DNA from: Subtercola sp. PAMC28395
GTDB taxonomy: Bacteria > Actinomycetota > Actinomycetes > Actinomycetales > Microbacteriaceae
NCBI RefSeq assembly: GCF_018889995.1
Contig: NZ_CP076547.1
Span: forward strand, 868,001-932,000
Direction of reading: 5' to 3'
DNA: 64,000 bases
Positions 16,693-25,155 of the stretch are shown here, piece by piece. The translations under genes were made by a program, and so were the position numbers. Numbering within the stretch: position 1 is the first letter of the stretch; each line of letters starts with the position of its first letter. The notes beneath the pieces were generated by a model. It did not search any database and was not told the DNA's origin. It worked only from the letters and a program-made list of their open reading frames with translations.

Positions 16693-17142
16693 TCATTCGG
16701 CAGACGCCGACGCGATGACCCCGTGCAGCATCGACCGCAGCTGCTCCAGCTCGGGCACCGACATGTTCAGCGCGCCGGCGATTCGGGGCGGGATCGTGAG
16801 CGCCTCAGTGCGGAGCCCACGGCCAGCCTCCGTGAGCGTGACGTCGAGCATCCGTTCGTCGGTGACGCTTCGTTCACGACTGACGTAGCCCGCCGCTTCG
16901 AGTCGCTTGAGCAATGGCGAGAGGGTCGCCGGTTCAAGCCGCAGCGTCTTGGCCAGGTCTTTCACCGACCGAGGGTCGCTCTGCCAGAGCGCCAGCATCA
17001 CGAGGTACTGCGGGTGCGTCAACCCCATCGGCTCGAGGATGGGGCGGTAGACACCGATGACGGTGCGTGCCGCAATCGCCAACGCGAAGCAGACCTGGTT
17101 CTCCAGGCTCAGGATGTTCGGCTCAGCCGGCTCATTGCTCAT
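16693..17142 (-). CDS. ohrR: MarR family regulator, OhrR-like
   Basis: 149 residues from ATG 17142, which has GGGAGGA upstream; GTG 17172 is a longer alternative. The beginning LENQVCFALAIAARTVIGVYR with PMGLTHPQYLVMLALWQ matches OhrR, where the cysteine in NQxCFAL is the peroxide-sensing residue. The winged helix follows (VKDLAKTLRLEPATLSPLLK, RLEAAGYVSRERSVTDER). OhrR proteins derepress organic-hydroperoxide defence when oxidised. No ohr peroxidase gene is beside it; the divergent neighbour is a small zinc-ribbon-like protein and the palindrome between them is the probable operator. Confidence 0.82.
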   Translation of the reverse strand: MSNEPAEPNILSLENQVCFALAIAARTVIGVYRPILEPMGLTHPQYLVMLALWQSDPRSVKDLAKTLRLEPATLSPLLKRLEAAGYVSRERSVTDERMLDVTLTEAGRGLRTEALTIPPRIAGALNMSVPELEQLRSMLHGVIASASAE

Positions 17143-17177
17143 GTCGATTCCTCCCACCGCGCCCATCTCCACATTTA

Positions 17178-17191
17178 GTTAGTACACTAAC
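17178..17191. promoter_or_regulatory. Palindromic operator between OhrR-like gene and divergent small gene
   Basis: GTTAGT-AC-ACTAAC is a perfect inverted repeat with 6-bp arms. It lies 4 bp before the ATG of the small protein at 17195 and 36 bp before the regulator start. MarR/OhrR dimers bind such AT-rich dyads. Confidence 0.65.
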
Positions 17192-17194
17192 AGA

Positions 17195-17476
17195 ATGAGT
17201 ACGAAGCCGACCGACGATCCGGCGCCATCACCGTCGGGGCGGGCAAAGCCCCGCAAGCTGAGCGTGAAGGAGGCCGGTGGCCTCGGCAACTGGTTGAACG
17301 AACGCCTCTTCCCGTACCTCGGGCCGCCTCCACTCGGGCCGTTCGATAAAGCAACGCCCGCGGAACGAGCCCGCGCGGCCCAGGCCAGCGCCTGCCCGCT
17401 CTGCGGCGCCCCGATGGCCGCTCACGACGTCGACCGCAGCGGCGAGCGCACCCAGCTGCACTGCCCGCAGCCCTGA
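17195..17476 (+). CDS. Small hypothetical protein with C-terminal Cys/His cluster
   Basis: 93 residues. A basic, Pro-rich N-terminus (residues 1-25) is followed by GGLGNWLNERLFPYLGPPPLGPFD and a C-terminal stretch with CPLCGAPM, a histidine and a final HC, which could bind zinc. I recognise it only as a conserved-looking actinobacterial hypothetical. It is divergent from the OhrR-like gene and shares its operator, so it is probably under redox control. No function is claimed. Confidence 0.7.
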   Translation: MSTKPTDDPAPSPSGRAKPRKLSVKEAGGLGNWLNERLFPYLGPPPLGPFDKATPAERARAAQASACPLCGAPMAAHDVDRSGERTQLHCPQP

Positions 17477-17554
17477 AGACAGACGACACCAGACGCGGCG
17501 AGACGTGGGGCGCGGGGCGGCCGGGTGCGTCGCTCCCACCCGAGGGTGAGACGG

Positions 17555-17612
17555 GTGTGCCGTGGTGAGGTCGGTACACCCCACTCACCACGGCACACGT
17601 GGCTCACGACGC
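17555..17612. repeat. Dispersed inverted repeat family B, copy 2 (15-bp perfect stem)
   Basis: GTGTGCCGTGGTGAG (17555-17569) pairs perfectly with CTCACCACGGCACAC (17584-17598) around a 14-nt loop; CGTGGCTCACGACGC follows as in copy 1. It lies between two convergent genes, consistent with a bidirectional terminator as well as a repeat. Confidence 0.7.
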
Positions 17613-17659
17613 TGACCCCGCAGCACGCGAGGGCCAGGGCCGTGCGCGCGAGCCCGCAG

Positions 17660-18844
<1,185 letters not shown>

Positions 18845-20551
18845 ATGGCACGACTGACGAATTCGCAGCTCGAGAAACTCGTCGAGCAGCTCGAAGACGA
18901 GAAGAACGCGCTGCGCGACGAGCGCGACGCGGCGGCTGCACAGGCCGAGGCCGAGGCGACCGCGAGACGCGCCGCCGAGACTGCTGCGGCTGCGGCGGCC
19001 GCAGCAGCTTTGGCCGCTTCAGCCGCCGCCTCTGCCGCCGCCGCCTCAGCCGCTGTCGCACCGAAAGTGCGCAAACCCCGTGGCAGGGGATGGACCGTGC
19101 TCGCGACTGCCCTGATCGTGCTCGGCGCCCTGCTCTCCCCCGTCGCGGTCGTCGCGAACTGGGCGAAACTTCAGCTCAGCGACACGAACGCGTTCGTCGA
19201 CACCTTTGCTCCCCTCGCCGACGACCCGGGCGTACAGGACTACATCACCGCCCAGGTCGTCCTTGCGATCGACAATCAGATCCACATCGACAAGCTGACC
19301 TCCGACGTCTTCGATTCCATCTCGAATCTCGGCCTGCCGCCGGTGGCCACTCAGGCACTCGGGGCGTTGAAGGGCGTCGCAGCCAACGGGATCCGCACCC
19401 TGATGACCAATGCTGTGGGCACCTTCGTGAGATCCGATGCCTTCGCGGCGATCTGGCGCCAGGCGCTCACCACCAGCCACCAGCAGCTCATCGACGCGAT
19501 GAACGGTGATCCGAACGCCGCACTCACGATCAGCGGCACGGGTGAGGTGGGCATCCAGCTCGGCCCCATCATCGACCAGGTCAAGACGGTCCTGGTGAAC
19601 CAGGGGATCACCTTCGCCCAGAACATCCCCACCATCAACAAGACCATTGTCATTGCCCAGTCGGATTCGGTCGTCAAGGCACAGCTCGGCTACCGGGCCG
19701 CGGTTGCGGCAGGCGCCTGGCTCCCGTGGATTGCGCTGCTGTTTCTCGTTGCGGGGGTTCTCGTGGCGCGGCGACGCAGCATCGCGATGATCTGGGCTGC
19801 CATCGCCCTCGCACTGGCGATGGGGTTGATCATCGCCGGCGTACCAATTGGTGAGTTGATCTTCGTCGGTTCGGTCTCGCCGCAGTACGTGCCGAGCAAT
19901 GTAGCAGGGACCCTCTACGAGCACATTCTGGCTCTCGCCCAGAACAGTGCCATCGCCATCGCCGTCCTGGCGATCACCGTGGCGATCATCGGCTTCGCCA
20001 CCGGGCCGTTCCGGGTCTCGCGAGCGGCACGGAGCCTGGCGGAATCGGGTGCCTCGAAAGCTCGGGGCGCCGTCGCAAAGCGCGGTGTGACCACCGGAAG
20101 GGTCGGGGTGTTGCTGTACCGGTACCGCTACATCACGCGCAGCGCACTGGCCGTGATCGGTGCTGCGATCATCCTTCTCACCCGGCCGCTGTCGCCGGGC
20201 CTGATCATCGGAACCGCAGCGTGGATCGTGGTGGTGCTGATCGTTCTCGAATTGCTGCAGCGACCTCCGGCAGAGGTCGAGGCCTATGAGGCCCTGCGCG
20301 CGGCGGAGCCAGCCGTCACCGGACCTGCGGGCGATGGGGCAGACCTGATTGACGACGAGAGAGTGCTGGTTCCTGTCAGAACGGCGAGCGGAGCGGAGAG
20401 CACTTCAGCCCAATCACCGGTCACCGGAACTTTGCCCGCAGCAGGCACCGGCATTGAGTTCAGCGACGCCGACACCGTCGAGATCGGGCCGAACGTCACC
20501 GCGGTGATTCCGGCTGACGCCGAGCCGGGTTCCGGCGAGCGCACCCGCTGA
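18845..20551 (+). CDS. Membrane protein with N-terminal Ala-rich coiled coil, unknown function
   Basis: 568 residues. Residues 1-60 are a charged then extremely Ala-rich helix (SQLEKLVEQLEDEKNALRDE, then runs of alanine), then the basic KVRKPRGRG and a first membrane segment (about 78-100). A long soluble domain of about 185 residues follows, beginning LSDTNAFVDTFAPLADDPGV and probably outside the cell, then four or more membrane segments (about 290-470) and a C-terminal cytoplasmic tail. Similar proteins occur widely in actinobacteria without known function. GGAGGAGAG marks the start. Its position just before the Asp23 module may be coincidental. Confidence 0.8.
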   Translation: MARLTNSQLEKLVEQLEDEKNALRDERDAAAAQAEAEATARRAAETAAAAAAAAALAASAAASAAAASAAVAPKVRKPRGRGWTVLATALIVLGALLSPVAVVANWAKLQLSDTNAFVDTFAPLADDPGVQDYITAQVVLAIDNQIHIDKLTSDVFDSISNLGLPPVATQALGALKGVAANGIRTLMTNAVGTFVRSDAFAAIWRQALTTSHQQLIDAMNGDPNAALTISGTGEVGIQLGPIIDQVKTVLVNQGITFAQNIPTINKTIVIAQSDSVVKAQLGYRAAVAAGAWLPWIALLFLVAGVLVARRRSIAMIWAAIALALAMGLIIAGVPIGELIFVGSVSPQYVPSNVAGTLYEHILALAQNSAIAIAVLAITVAIIGFATGPFRVSRAARSLAESGASKARGAVAKRGVTTGRVGVLLYRYRYITRSALAVIGAAIILLTRPLSPGLIIGTAAWIVVVLIVLELLQRPPAEVEAYEALRAAEPAVTGPAGDGADLIDDERVLVPVRTASGAESTSAQSPVTGTLPAAGTGIEFSDADTVEIGPNVTAVIPADAEPGSGERTR

Positions 20552-20624
20552 GCTCGTTTCAGCCTCGAACCCGGCAGTGAGGAGCACACGTCGCAGAAGG
20601 AGCGTCGCAAAACACCCGCGGCGG

Positions 20625-20652
20625 GGAGCAGAAGCCAGGGAGCAGAAGCCAG
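20625..20652. repeat. Tandem 14-bp duplication
   Basis: The 14-mer GGGAGCAGAAGCCA occurs twice in direct succession in the short gap between the membrane protein and the convergent small Asp23-like gene. No function seen. Confidence 0.6.
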
Positions 20653-20655
20653 GAC

Positions 20656-20994
20656 TCAGCCGATTCGACCGACGGTCACCGCGATCGACGCTGGTGCGGC
20701 CTCACCCTTCAGGGTGAAATACGAGCAGATCGAGTCGTAGACGTCGCGGCACACCTCGGTCGCCGACGCGGCCTCCTCGACGCCGATCGTGACCGTGATG
20801 ACCAGGTCGGCCGTGCTCTCAGGCTTGCCCGACACGCCCACCTCGGCTGACTCGACCTCGCGCTGCGTCACGAGCTCGACAACCCGGGAGACCAGCTCGG
20901 CCGGGCCCGGCGCGCTCGAATAGAGCGATTCGACCCCGGGCACAGCGCGCACCACGGCGCTGAGTTCTGAGGAGAGTGCAGTGCGATCATTCAT
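20656..20994 (-). CDS. Small Asp23-like protein, third gene of the sigma-factor operon
   Basis: 112 residues, no membrane segment. VPGVESLYSS, LVITVTIGVEEAASATEVCRDVYDSICSYF and the C-terminal ASIAVTVGRIG strand resemble the alternating-strand Asp23/Gls24 pattern (V.V.V.I strands and a VA..V...V helix), in shortened form. It starts 3 bp after the stop of the upstream gene. Assignment rests on pattern and context; annotation pipelines would probably call it hypothetical. Confidence 0.7.
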   Translation of the reverse strand: MNDRTALSSELSAVVRAVPGVESLYSSAPGPAELVSRVVELVTQREVESAEVGVSGKPESTADLVITVTIGVEEAASATEVCRDVYDSICSYFTLKGEAAPASIAVTVGRIG

Positions 20995-20997
20995 AGG

Positions 20998-21600
20998 TCA
21001 CTCGCTCTCGTCTGGTGCGCTCTTGATGAAGTGCACGTCGTGGATGTTCACATCGATCGAGGCGATGGTCAGTTCAGTGTGCCGAAGCAGTTCAGCGTAG
21101 ATCGCGCTGCGAACTCGCGCGGCCGCACCCTGCATCGACTCACCCCAGAACACGCTCACGTCGAGCAGAACGGTGATCGGTTCGCCGGGCATGGTGACGT
21201 CGCCTACAAGCTGGCACCGCCCGATGAGCACCCCGGCAACAGAATCGCCTGCCGCGCGGATGAGGCCACGCACGGCACCTTCGCTGAGGCTCAGTTTTGC
21301 CGCGGGCGAGGGATGTTGAATGGGGATCTCGCGGCCCGCTCGAGCTTCGAGTCCGATGCGGTTCAGGATGCCCGAGATCCAGCTCTCGTCGCGTGACGGT
21401 TCGTTCAGGGCATCGGTGTCGAGCAACGACCCCGACACAGCGCGCAGCCGTTCGATCGCCGAGAGAGCGATCTGGCAACCGGGCGAATTCTCGATCGAAG
21501 CGATGACCGGCAGGCGCCCGGAGTCGAGGTAGTCACTGAGCTCGTCGATGGTGTGGCCGTCGAGGTCGTCGGGCTCGAAGCCCTTGAGAATATCGCTCAT
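20998..21600 (-). CDS. Asp23-like protein with anti-sigma-like N-terminus
   Basis: 200 residues from ATG 21600, which overlaps the sigma-factor stop as ATGA. The N-terminal 60 residues (HTIDELSDYLDSGRLP, then SPGCQIALSAIERLRAVSG) look like the helical head of zinc-finger anti-sigma factors (ELSxYLDG...CxxCxxxLxxL), though only one of the usual cysteines is present. From about 110 on, AAKLSLSEGAVRGLIRAAGD, VLLDVSVFWGESMQGAAARV and IASIDVNIHDVHF follow the Asp23/Gls24 fold pattern. Gene order right after an ECF sigma factor is what is expected of its anti-sigma partner. Confidence 0.72.
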   Translation of the reverse strand: MSDILKGFEPDDLDGHTIDELSDYLDSGRLPVIASIENSPGCQIALSAIERLRAVSGSLLDTDALNEPSRDESWISGILNRIGLEARAGREIPIQHPSPAAKLSLSEGAVRGLIRAAGDSVAGVLIGRCQLVGDVTMPGEPITVLLDVSVFWGESMQGAAARVRSAIYAELLRHTELTIASIDVNIHDVHFIKSAPDESE

Positions 21601-22223
21601 CGCCACTCCTCCATCTCACGGATGACGTTTCTTCGCGCCCGGGCCAACAGCCCTCGAACCGTCGAGACCGGAACATCGAGCTCGCTGGCTATGTCGTCGT
21701 AACTGTATCCCGCGAGTTCTTTCAGCACCCAGCACTGCCTCTGCTCCGGCGACAGGCGGGAGAGGGCCTGGCTGAGCGCCACATGACGGGAACGCGATTC
21801 GGCGATCACTGCGGGGGCTTCGGCAGCGGGGGCCGGCTGGTCGTGATCGTCGATATCCACGTGCAGCTTTCGGGCGCGGATGCGGTCGATGCTCTTGCGG
21901 CTGACAATGCGCATCAGCCAGCTCTTCACGACGCTGCCGTCGTTGAGATTCGGCAGCTGCTGCCACGCTGTAATGAAGGACTCCTGCACGACATCGTCGG
22001 TCTCGTCGTTGTTTCCGAGCACTCGCCTGGCATATGCGCGCATGAGCGGGCCGTAGCGCCGAACCAGCACCTCGAACGCGCGCACATCGCCATCGGCTGC
22101 ACGGCCGACGATCGTGCGGTCGTCGGCGTCGCCGAGTGGCAACGAGCCGTGCGGCTGCGGCTGCGGCTGCGGCTGCGGCTGCTCAGCCTGCATCGAAGGT
22201 CGAGGGTCTCCCACGATGCGCAC
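21597..22223 (-). CDS. ECF-type RNA polymerase sigma factor
   Basis: 208 residues from GTG 22223; GTG 22214 and ATG 22193 are alternative starts. After a QP-repeat leader (about 14-24) come sigma region 2 (AFEVLVRRYGPLMRAYARRV, DETDDVVQESFITAWQQL) and region 4 (LSRLSPEQRQCWVLKELAGY, YDDIASELDVPVSTVRGLLA). No region 3, as normal for ECF. It is divergent from the Asp23/AmaP operon and coupled to two Asp23-like genes, so it probably directs transcription of this envelope-stress module. The QP leader is encoded by a hexanucleotide repeat. Confidence 0.9.
   Translation of the reverse strand: MRIVGDPRPSMQAEQPQPQPQPQPHGSLPLGDADDRTIVGRAADGDVRAFEVLVRRYGPLMRAYARRVLGNNDETDDVVQESFITAWQQLPNLNDGSVVKSWLMRIVSRKSIDRIRARKLHVDIDDHDQPAPAAEAPAVIAESRSRHVALSQALSRLSPEQRQCWVLKELAGYSYDDIASELDVPVSTVRGLLARARRNVIREMEEWR
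22153..22182. repeat. Hexanucleotide tandem repeat (GGCTGC)x5 inside the sigma-factor gene
   Basis: Five exact GGCTGC units encode alternating Gln-Pro at the N-terminus of the sigma factor on the reverse strand. Unit changes would alter leader length without shifting the frame. Confidence 0.8.
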
Positions 22224-22343
22224 CCCGATTCAGAACAGAACTTTTTCTCTCAGCGTGACGAATCAGACTCTGATGCCGTCTCACTAACGACTATCGCACA
22301 CCGGCCCCCACACCAGCGGGGGCTTGAACCGAGGAGAAGTTCC

Positions 22344-22802
22344 ATGGCAAACTCGAACACCAACCCGACCAGCGTGACACCCACCATCGTGGCCACGCCG
22401 ACGCTCTCCCCGAGCGCCGAAGTCGCCGTTGGCAAGACCGTCATCAACGACAGCGTCATCGCCAAGGTCGCGGGCATCGCTGCACGCGAAGTCGCCGGTG
22501 TTCACGCCCTCGGCGGCGGCGCGGCCCGCGCCATCGGGGCGATCCGCAACGCGATCAGCAGCACCGACCTCACCCAGGGCATCAACGTCGAGGTGGGCGA
22601 GACACAGGTCGCCGTCGACGTGACCATCGTGGCCGAGTACCCGGTGCCGCTGCAGGATGTCGCTGACGGAGTTCGGCAGTCGATCATCCGCGCCATCGAA
22701 GACCTGGTCGGTATGGAGGTCACTGAGGTCAACGTGACCATCGACGATGTGTACATCCCGGCCGATGACGCCGAGACCGAGACCGAGGCTCGGGTCCAGT
22801 GA
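22344..22802 (+). CDS. Asp23/Gls24 family envelope stress response protein
   Basis: 152 residues; ATG 22344 has GAGGAGAAG upstream. Core Asp23 features: INDSVIAKVAGIAAREVAGV, GINVEVGETQVAVDVTIVAEY, LQDVADGVRQSIIRAIEDLV and MEVTEVNVTIDDVYIP. A Thr/Pro/Ser-rich 25-residue leader and an acidic tail flank it. In Firmicutes Asp23 is an abundant membrane-associated protein held by AmaP and linked to alkaline and envelope stress. First gene of a five-gene chain whose members overlap by 4 bp; divergent from the sigma-factor operon. Confidence 0.88.
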   Translation: MANSNTNPTSVTPTIVATPTLSPSAEVAVGKTVINDSVIAKVAGIAAREVAGVHALGGGAARAIGAIRNAISSTDLTQGINVEVGETQVAVDVTIVAEYPVPLQDVADGVRQSIIRAIEDLVGMEVTEVNVTIDDVYIPADDAETETEARVQ

Positions 22803-23047
22803 GCCTCGGCAACGACAGTGCGCGCCTCGGCGCCTCAGAGACCGTGACCGCGCGAGTCTCAGCAACCCGGACCGGCATTCTCGTGGGCGCCGTTCTGGCC
22901 CTCACCTGGATCATCTTCGGCTTCTGGGCGTTCGTCTTCGTCGTGATCGCCATGGCGATCGGTGCCGTGGTCGGCCGGGCCCTCGACGGCAGGCTCGACG
23001 TCGCCGCGCTGGTCGGGGCGTTCAGGGGTAAGCGTTCCTCGTCATGA
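22799..23047 (+). CDS. Small membrane protein, DUF2273-like
   Basis: 82 residues from GTG 22799, overlapping the Asp23 stop as GTGA. A hydrophobic hairpin (TGILVGAVLALTWIIFGFWA and FVFVVIAMAIGAVVGRALDG) occupies residues 25-62, ending in a basic tail. Position and size match the DUF2273 small integral membrane proteins that accompany Asp23 and AmaP. It would sit in the cytoplasmic membrane as part of the Asp23 anchoring assembly. Family call is by context and topology. Confidence 0.75.
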   Translation: MSLGNDSARLGASETVTARVSATRTGILVGAVLALTWIIFGFWAFVFVVIAMAIGAVVGRALDGRLDVAALVGAFRGKRSSS

Positions 23048-23427
23048 CGCCCCAACTGCAGGCTTCTGAAGCCCAGGTGGGTCGTACCCGCGTCTCGTCG
23101 CGCGCCCTCGACAGGATCGTCGGCGCCGTGGCCGCCGACGCACTCGGGGTCGAGACGAAAGTTGTGCAGGTACGACTGGGCGACGACGGGGGCAGCCTGG
23201 CAATCGCGGTGGCTTCGCCCATCCGCGCGGTGCCGCTGGTGTCGCCCGGTCGCGTCGCCGGGCCATCGTCATCACGAAGCAAGCCGACAGGCACCCTGCT
23301 CCAGCGAGCTGAAGCTGCCCAGGACCAGATTAAGAACCGGGTCGGCGAACTCACTGGATCGGCCGTCGGCCGAGTCGAGGTTCGCCTGACCGGCGTTCGG
23401 CTCGAGAACGATCGGAGAGTGAAATGA
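23044..23427 (+). CDS. Asp23-like protein of the AmaP cluster
   Basis: 127 residues, overlapping its neighbours by 4 bp on both sides (ATGA). No membrane segment. SRALDRIVGAVAADALGVET, GGSLAIAVASPIRAVPLV and VGRVEVRLTGVRLENDRR follow the helix-strand order of Asp23-family proteins, split by a Ser/Arg/Pro-rich insertion near residues 72-85. It probably pairs with the other Asp23 homologues; no catalytic motif is visible. Confidence 0.7.
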   Translation: MTPQLQASEAQVGRTRVSSRALDRIVGAVAADALGVETKVVQVRLGDDGGSLAIAVASPIRAVPLVSPGRVAGPSSSRSKPTGTLLQRAEAAQDQIKNRVGELTGSAVGRVEVRLTGVRLENDRRVK

Positions 23428-24134
23428 CCAGCATGACCGAGACCGAGCCTCGAATGGTTTCGACCGCGTCGACGCGATCGATCGACGACGTGGCGCAGGG
23501 CTCCGGCAAACCGGTCGACCAGACTCCGGATGCTGCGCCGGGCGCAGGCGCAGATGCCCGGTTCACGCGGCTGTACTCGCGGCTCCGCCGCCGAGAGTTG
23601 CACTCCCCACGCTCCACAGCGGCGATCGCGACCGCGGTGGTGGTCAGCGCCGTATTCGCATACCTCGTCGTGGAGATCGTGCTGCGCCTCTTCGGGCAGC
23701 CGGCACTGCTGGCCTCCCCTTCCGCGCTCGCGGCGGGCATGGCCGATGCGGCGACATACCCGAGCGGGTTGCTGCTCGCCGGGGGCCTCGTCATCGTGCT
23801 CGTCGGGCTTGCCTTGCTCGTGATCGCCGTGTCGCCCGGGCGTCGTGCCAGGCATGCACTGACCTCCCCGCGGGCAGTCGTGGTCGCCGACAACGAAGTG
23901 ATCGCCTCGTCGATTGCCCGGCACGCCGCTCGTGCGGCGCGCACCAGCCCTGACAACGTGATGGTGAGCGTATCCAGCCGCACCGCGCTCGTGCACATCG
24001 TGCCTGCATCAGGGGTTCTCGTCGACACGGGAACGGTGGGCCGTGCTGTTGAGGAACACGTCGGTTCGCTCGGCCTGGGTACGGGCATCCGGTGCCGGGT
24101 CACCGTCGCTGAGCACGGAAAGGTCGGAGCATGA
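23424..24134 (+). CDS. DUF6286-like membrane protein of the AmaP cluster
   Basis: 236 residues. A 65-residue disordered, charged N-terminus is followed by two membrane segments (AAIATAVVVSAVFAYLVVEI near 70-95 and LLAGGLVIVLVGLALLVIAV near 115-137) and a soluble C-terminal domain with DNEVIASSIARHAARAART, MVSVSSRTALVHIVPASG and GTGIRCRVTVAEHG. This layout matches the actinobacterial DUF6286 proteins always found with Asp23. Start overlaps the preceding stop (ATGA). Likely a second membrane anchor beside AmaP. Confidence 0.75.
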   Translation: MTSMTETEPRMVSTASTRSIDDVAQGSGKPVDQTPDAAPGAGADARFTRLYSRLRRRELHSPRSTAAIATAVVVSAVFAYLVVEIVLRLFGQPALLASPSALAAGMADAATYPSGLLLAGGLVIVLVGLALLVIAVSPGRRARHALTSPRAVVVADNEVIASSIARHAARAARTSPDNVMVSVSSRTALVHIVPASGVLVDTGTVGRAVEEHVGSLGLGTGIRCRVTVAEHGKVGA

Positions 24135-24733
24135 ACAGCACGAATCGCGCCTTGAACCGCGCGCTCCTTCTCGTGGCAGGGCTCGTGATGATCGGCATCG
24201 GTGGCATGGCGATGCTGCTCGCCGGCTCGCAGCCTTTCGCTGGGGCGTGGCGTTCGGCCGCACCCGCAGTCACCGCAACCGTGGACGGCTGGTTGCTCGC
24301 CACCCCTCTCGCCGCGCTCGGTCACAGCTGGCTGCTTGCTGCAGCCGTCGTGCTTCTTATCGCTGCCGCAGCCTTGGTGACCTTCGCGCTTCGCCAGGGC
24401 GGCGGTCACACGCGCCGACTGCTCGATGGGCCCTCCACCGCTGCCGGTTCTACTGTCGTCGAGGCGGGCGTGGCCGAGCAGTTACTCGGTGATGCGCTTC
24501 AGGCGCGGCCCGAACTGCTGTCGTCGCGGGTCTCGACCTACCGTGTGCGAGGGCAGTCGGTACTCAAGATTTCAGTCACCTGCAGAAGAGGCGTTTCGCC
24601 CACAGAAACGGCGCGCACCATCGAAAATCTGCTGGTGTCGCTCGACGAGCAGCTCGGCGCCCGCATCGCAGCCGTGATCCAGCTGGGCGGAGGATTCAGG
24701 GTTCGCGCCTCGGCGTCAACCCGCTTGCAGTGA
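24131..24733 (+). CDS. amaP: AmaP-like alkaline shock membrane anchor protein
   Basis: 200 residues. Two N-terminal membrane segments (ALLLVAGLVMIGIGGMAMLL near 10-30 and WLLAAAVVLLIAAAALVTFA near 66-86) are followed by a cytoplasmic domain of about 110 residues with VVEAGVAEQLLGDALQARPE, VRGQSVLKISVTCRRGV and ENLLVSLDEQLGARIAAVIQ. This is the AmaP layout, in which the protein anchors Asp23 to the membrane. Fifth and last gene of the overlapping chain; 134 bp later comes the CsbD gene. Confidence 0.78.
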   Translation: MNSTNRALNRALLLVAGLVMIGIGGMAMLLAGSQPFAGAWRSAAPAVTATVDGWLLATPLAALGHSWLLAAAVVLLIAAAALVTFALRQGGGHTRRLLDGPSTAAGSTVVEAGVAEQLLGDALQARPELLSSRVSTYRVRGQSVLKISVTCRRGVSPTETARTIENLLVSLDEQLGARIAAVIQLGGGFRVRASASTRLQ

Positions 24734-24867
24734 TTCGTCTCTTCGGCTGGACTTTGATGAGACGCGCAGATTTCACCCTCCAGGAGCCCGCAGCGACGGG
24801 GTGACTGGACACAAGACCTTCCGGCTGCGAACCCCGCGCTGGAAAATGAGGAAAGGAAGAACCGACT

Positions 24868-25041
24868 ATGGGCACTTCAGACAAGATCAACAACGCAGCT
24901 CAGGATCTCGCAGGCAAGGCCAAAGAGGCAACCGGCAAGGTCACCAACAACGATTCACTCACCGCGGAGGGCCGGGCCGACCAGGCTGCAGCCAGCGCGA
25001 AGAAGGCCGGCGAGAACGTCAAGGACGTCTTCAAGAAGTAG
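24868..25041 (+). CDS. CsbD family stress response protein
   Basis: 57 residues beginning MGTSDKINNAAQDLAGKAKE and ending KDVFKK, a very hydrophilic Ala/Lys/Gly/Asn-rich helical protein typical of CsbD. GAGGAAAGGAAG precedes the ATG. CsbD proteins are induced by general stress and their mechanism is unknown. Its place directly after the Asp23/AmaP operon suggests common stress control, though the 134-bp gap leaves room for its own promoter. Confidence 0.85.
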   Translation: MGTSDKINNAAQDLAGKAKEATGKVTNNDSLTAEGRADQAAASAKKAGENVKDVFKK

Positions 25042-25089
25042 TAAGTCCACCGCAGGGGTATTTACCACTGCAGAGGGTGGTTCGGCCTG

Positions 25090-25127
25090 CGAGGGGCCCC
25101 GGGAGCGATCGTTCCTGGGGCCCCTCG
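25090..25127. terminator. Strong hairpin between csbD and the convergent lactonase gene
   Basis: CGAGGGGCCCC (25090-25100) pairs with GGGGCCCCTCG (25117-25127), and the interior GGGAGCGA/TCGTTCCT continues pairing with two G-U positions, so almost the whole 38 nt is stem. No U tract follows on either strand. Probably a bidirectional terminator. Confidence 0.7.
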
Positions 25128-25155
25128 CCACGTCGACGCCTGCTGGATCTGCGTT

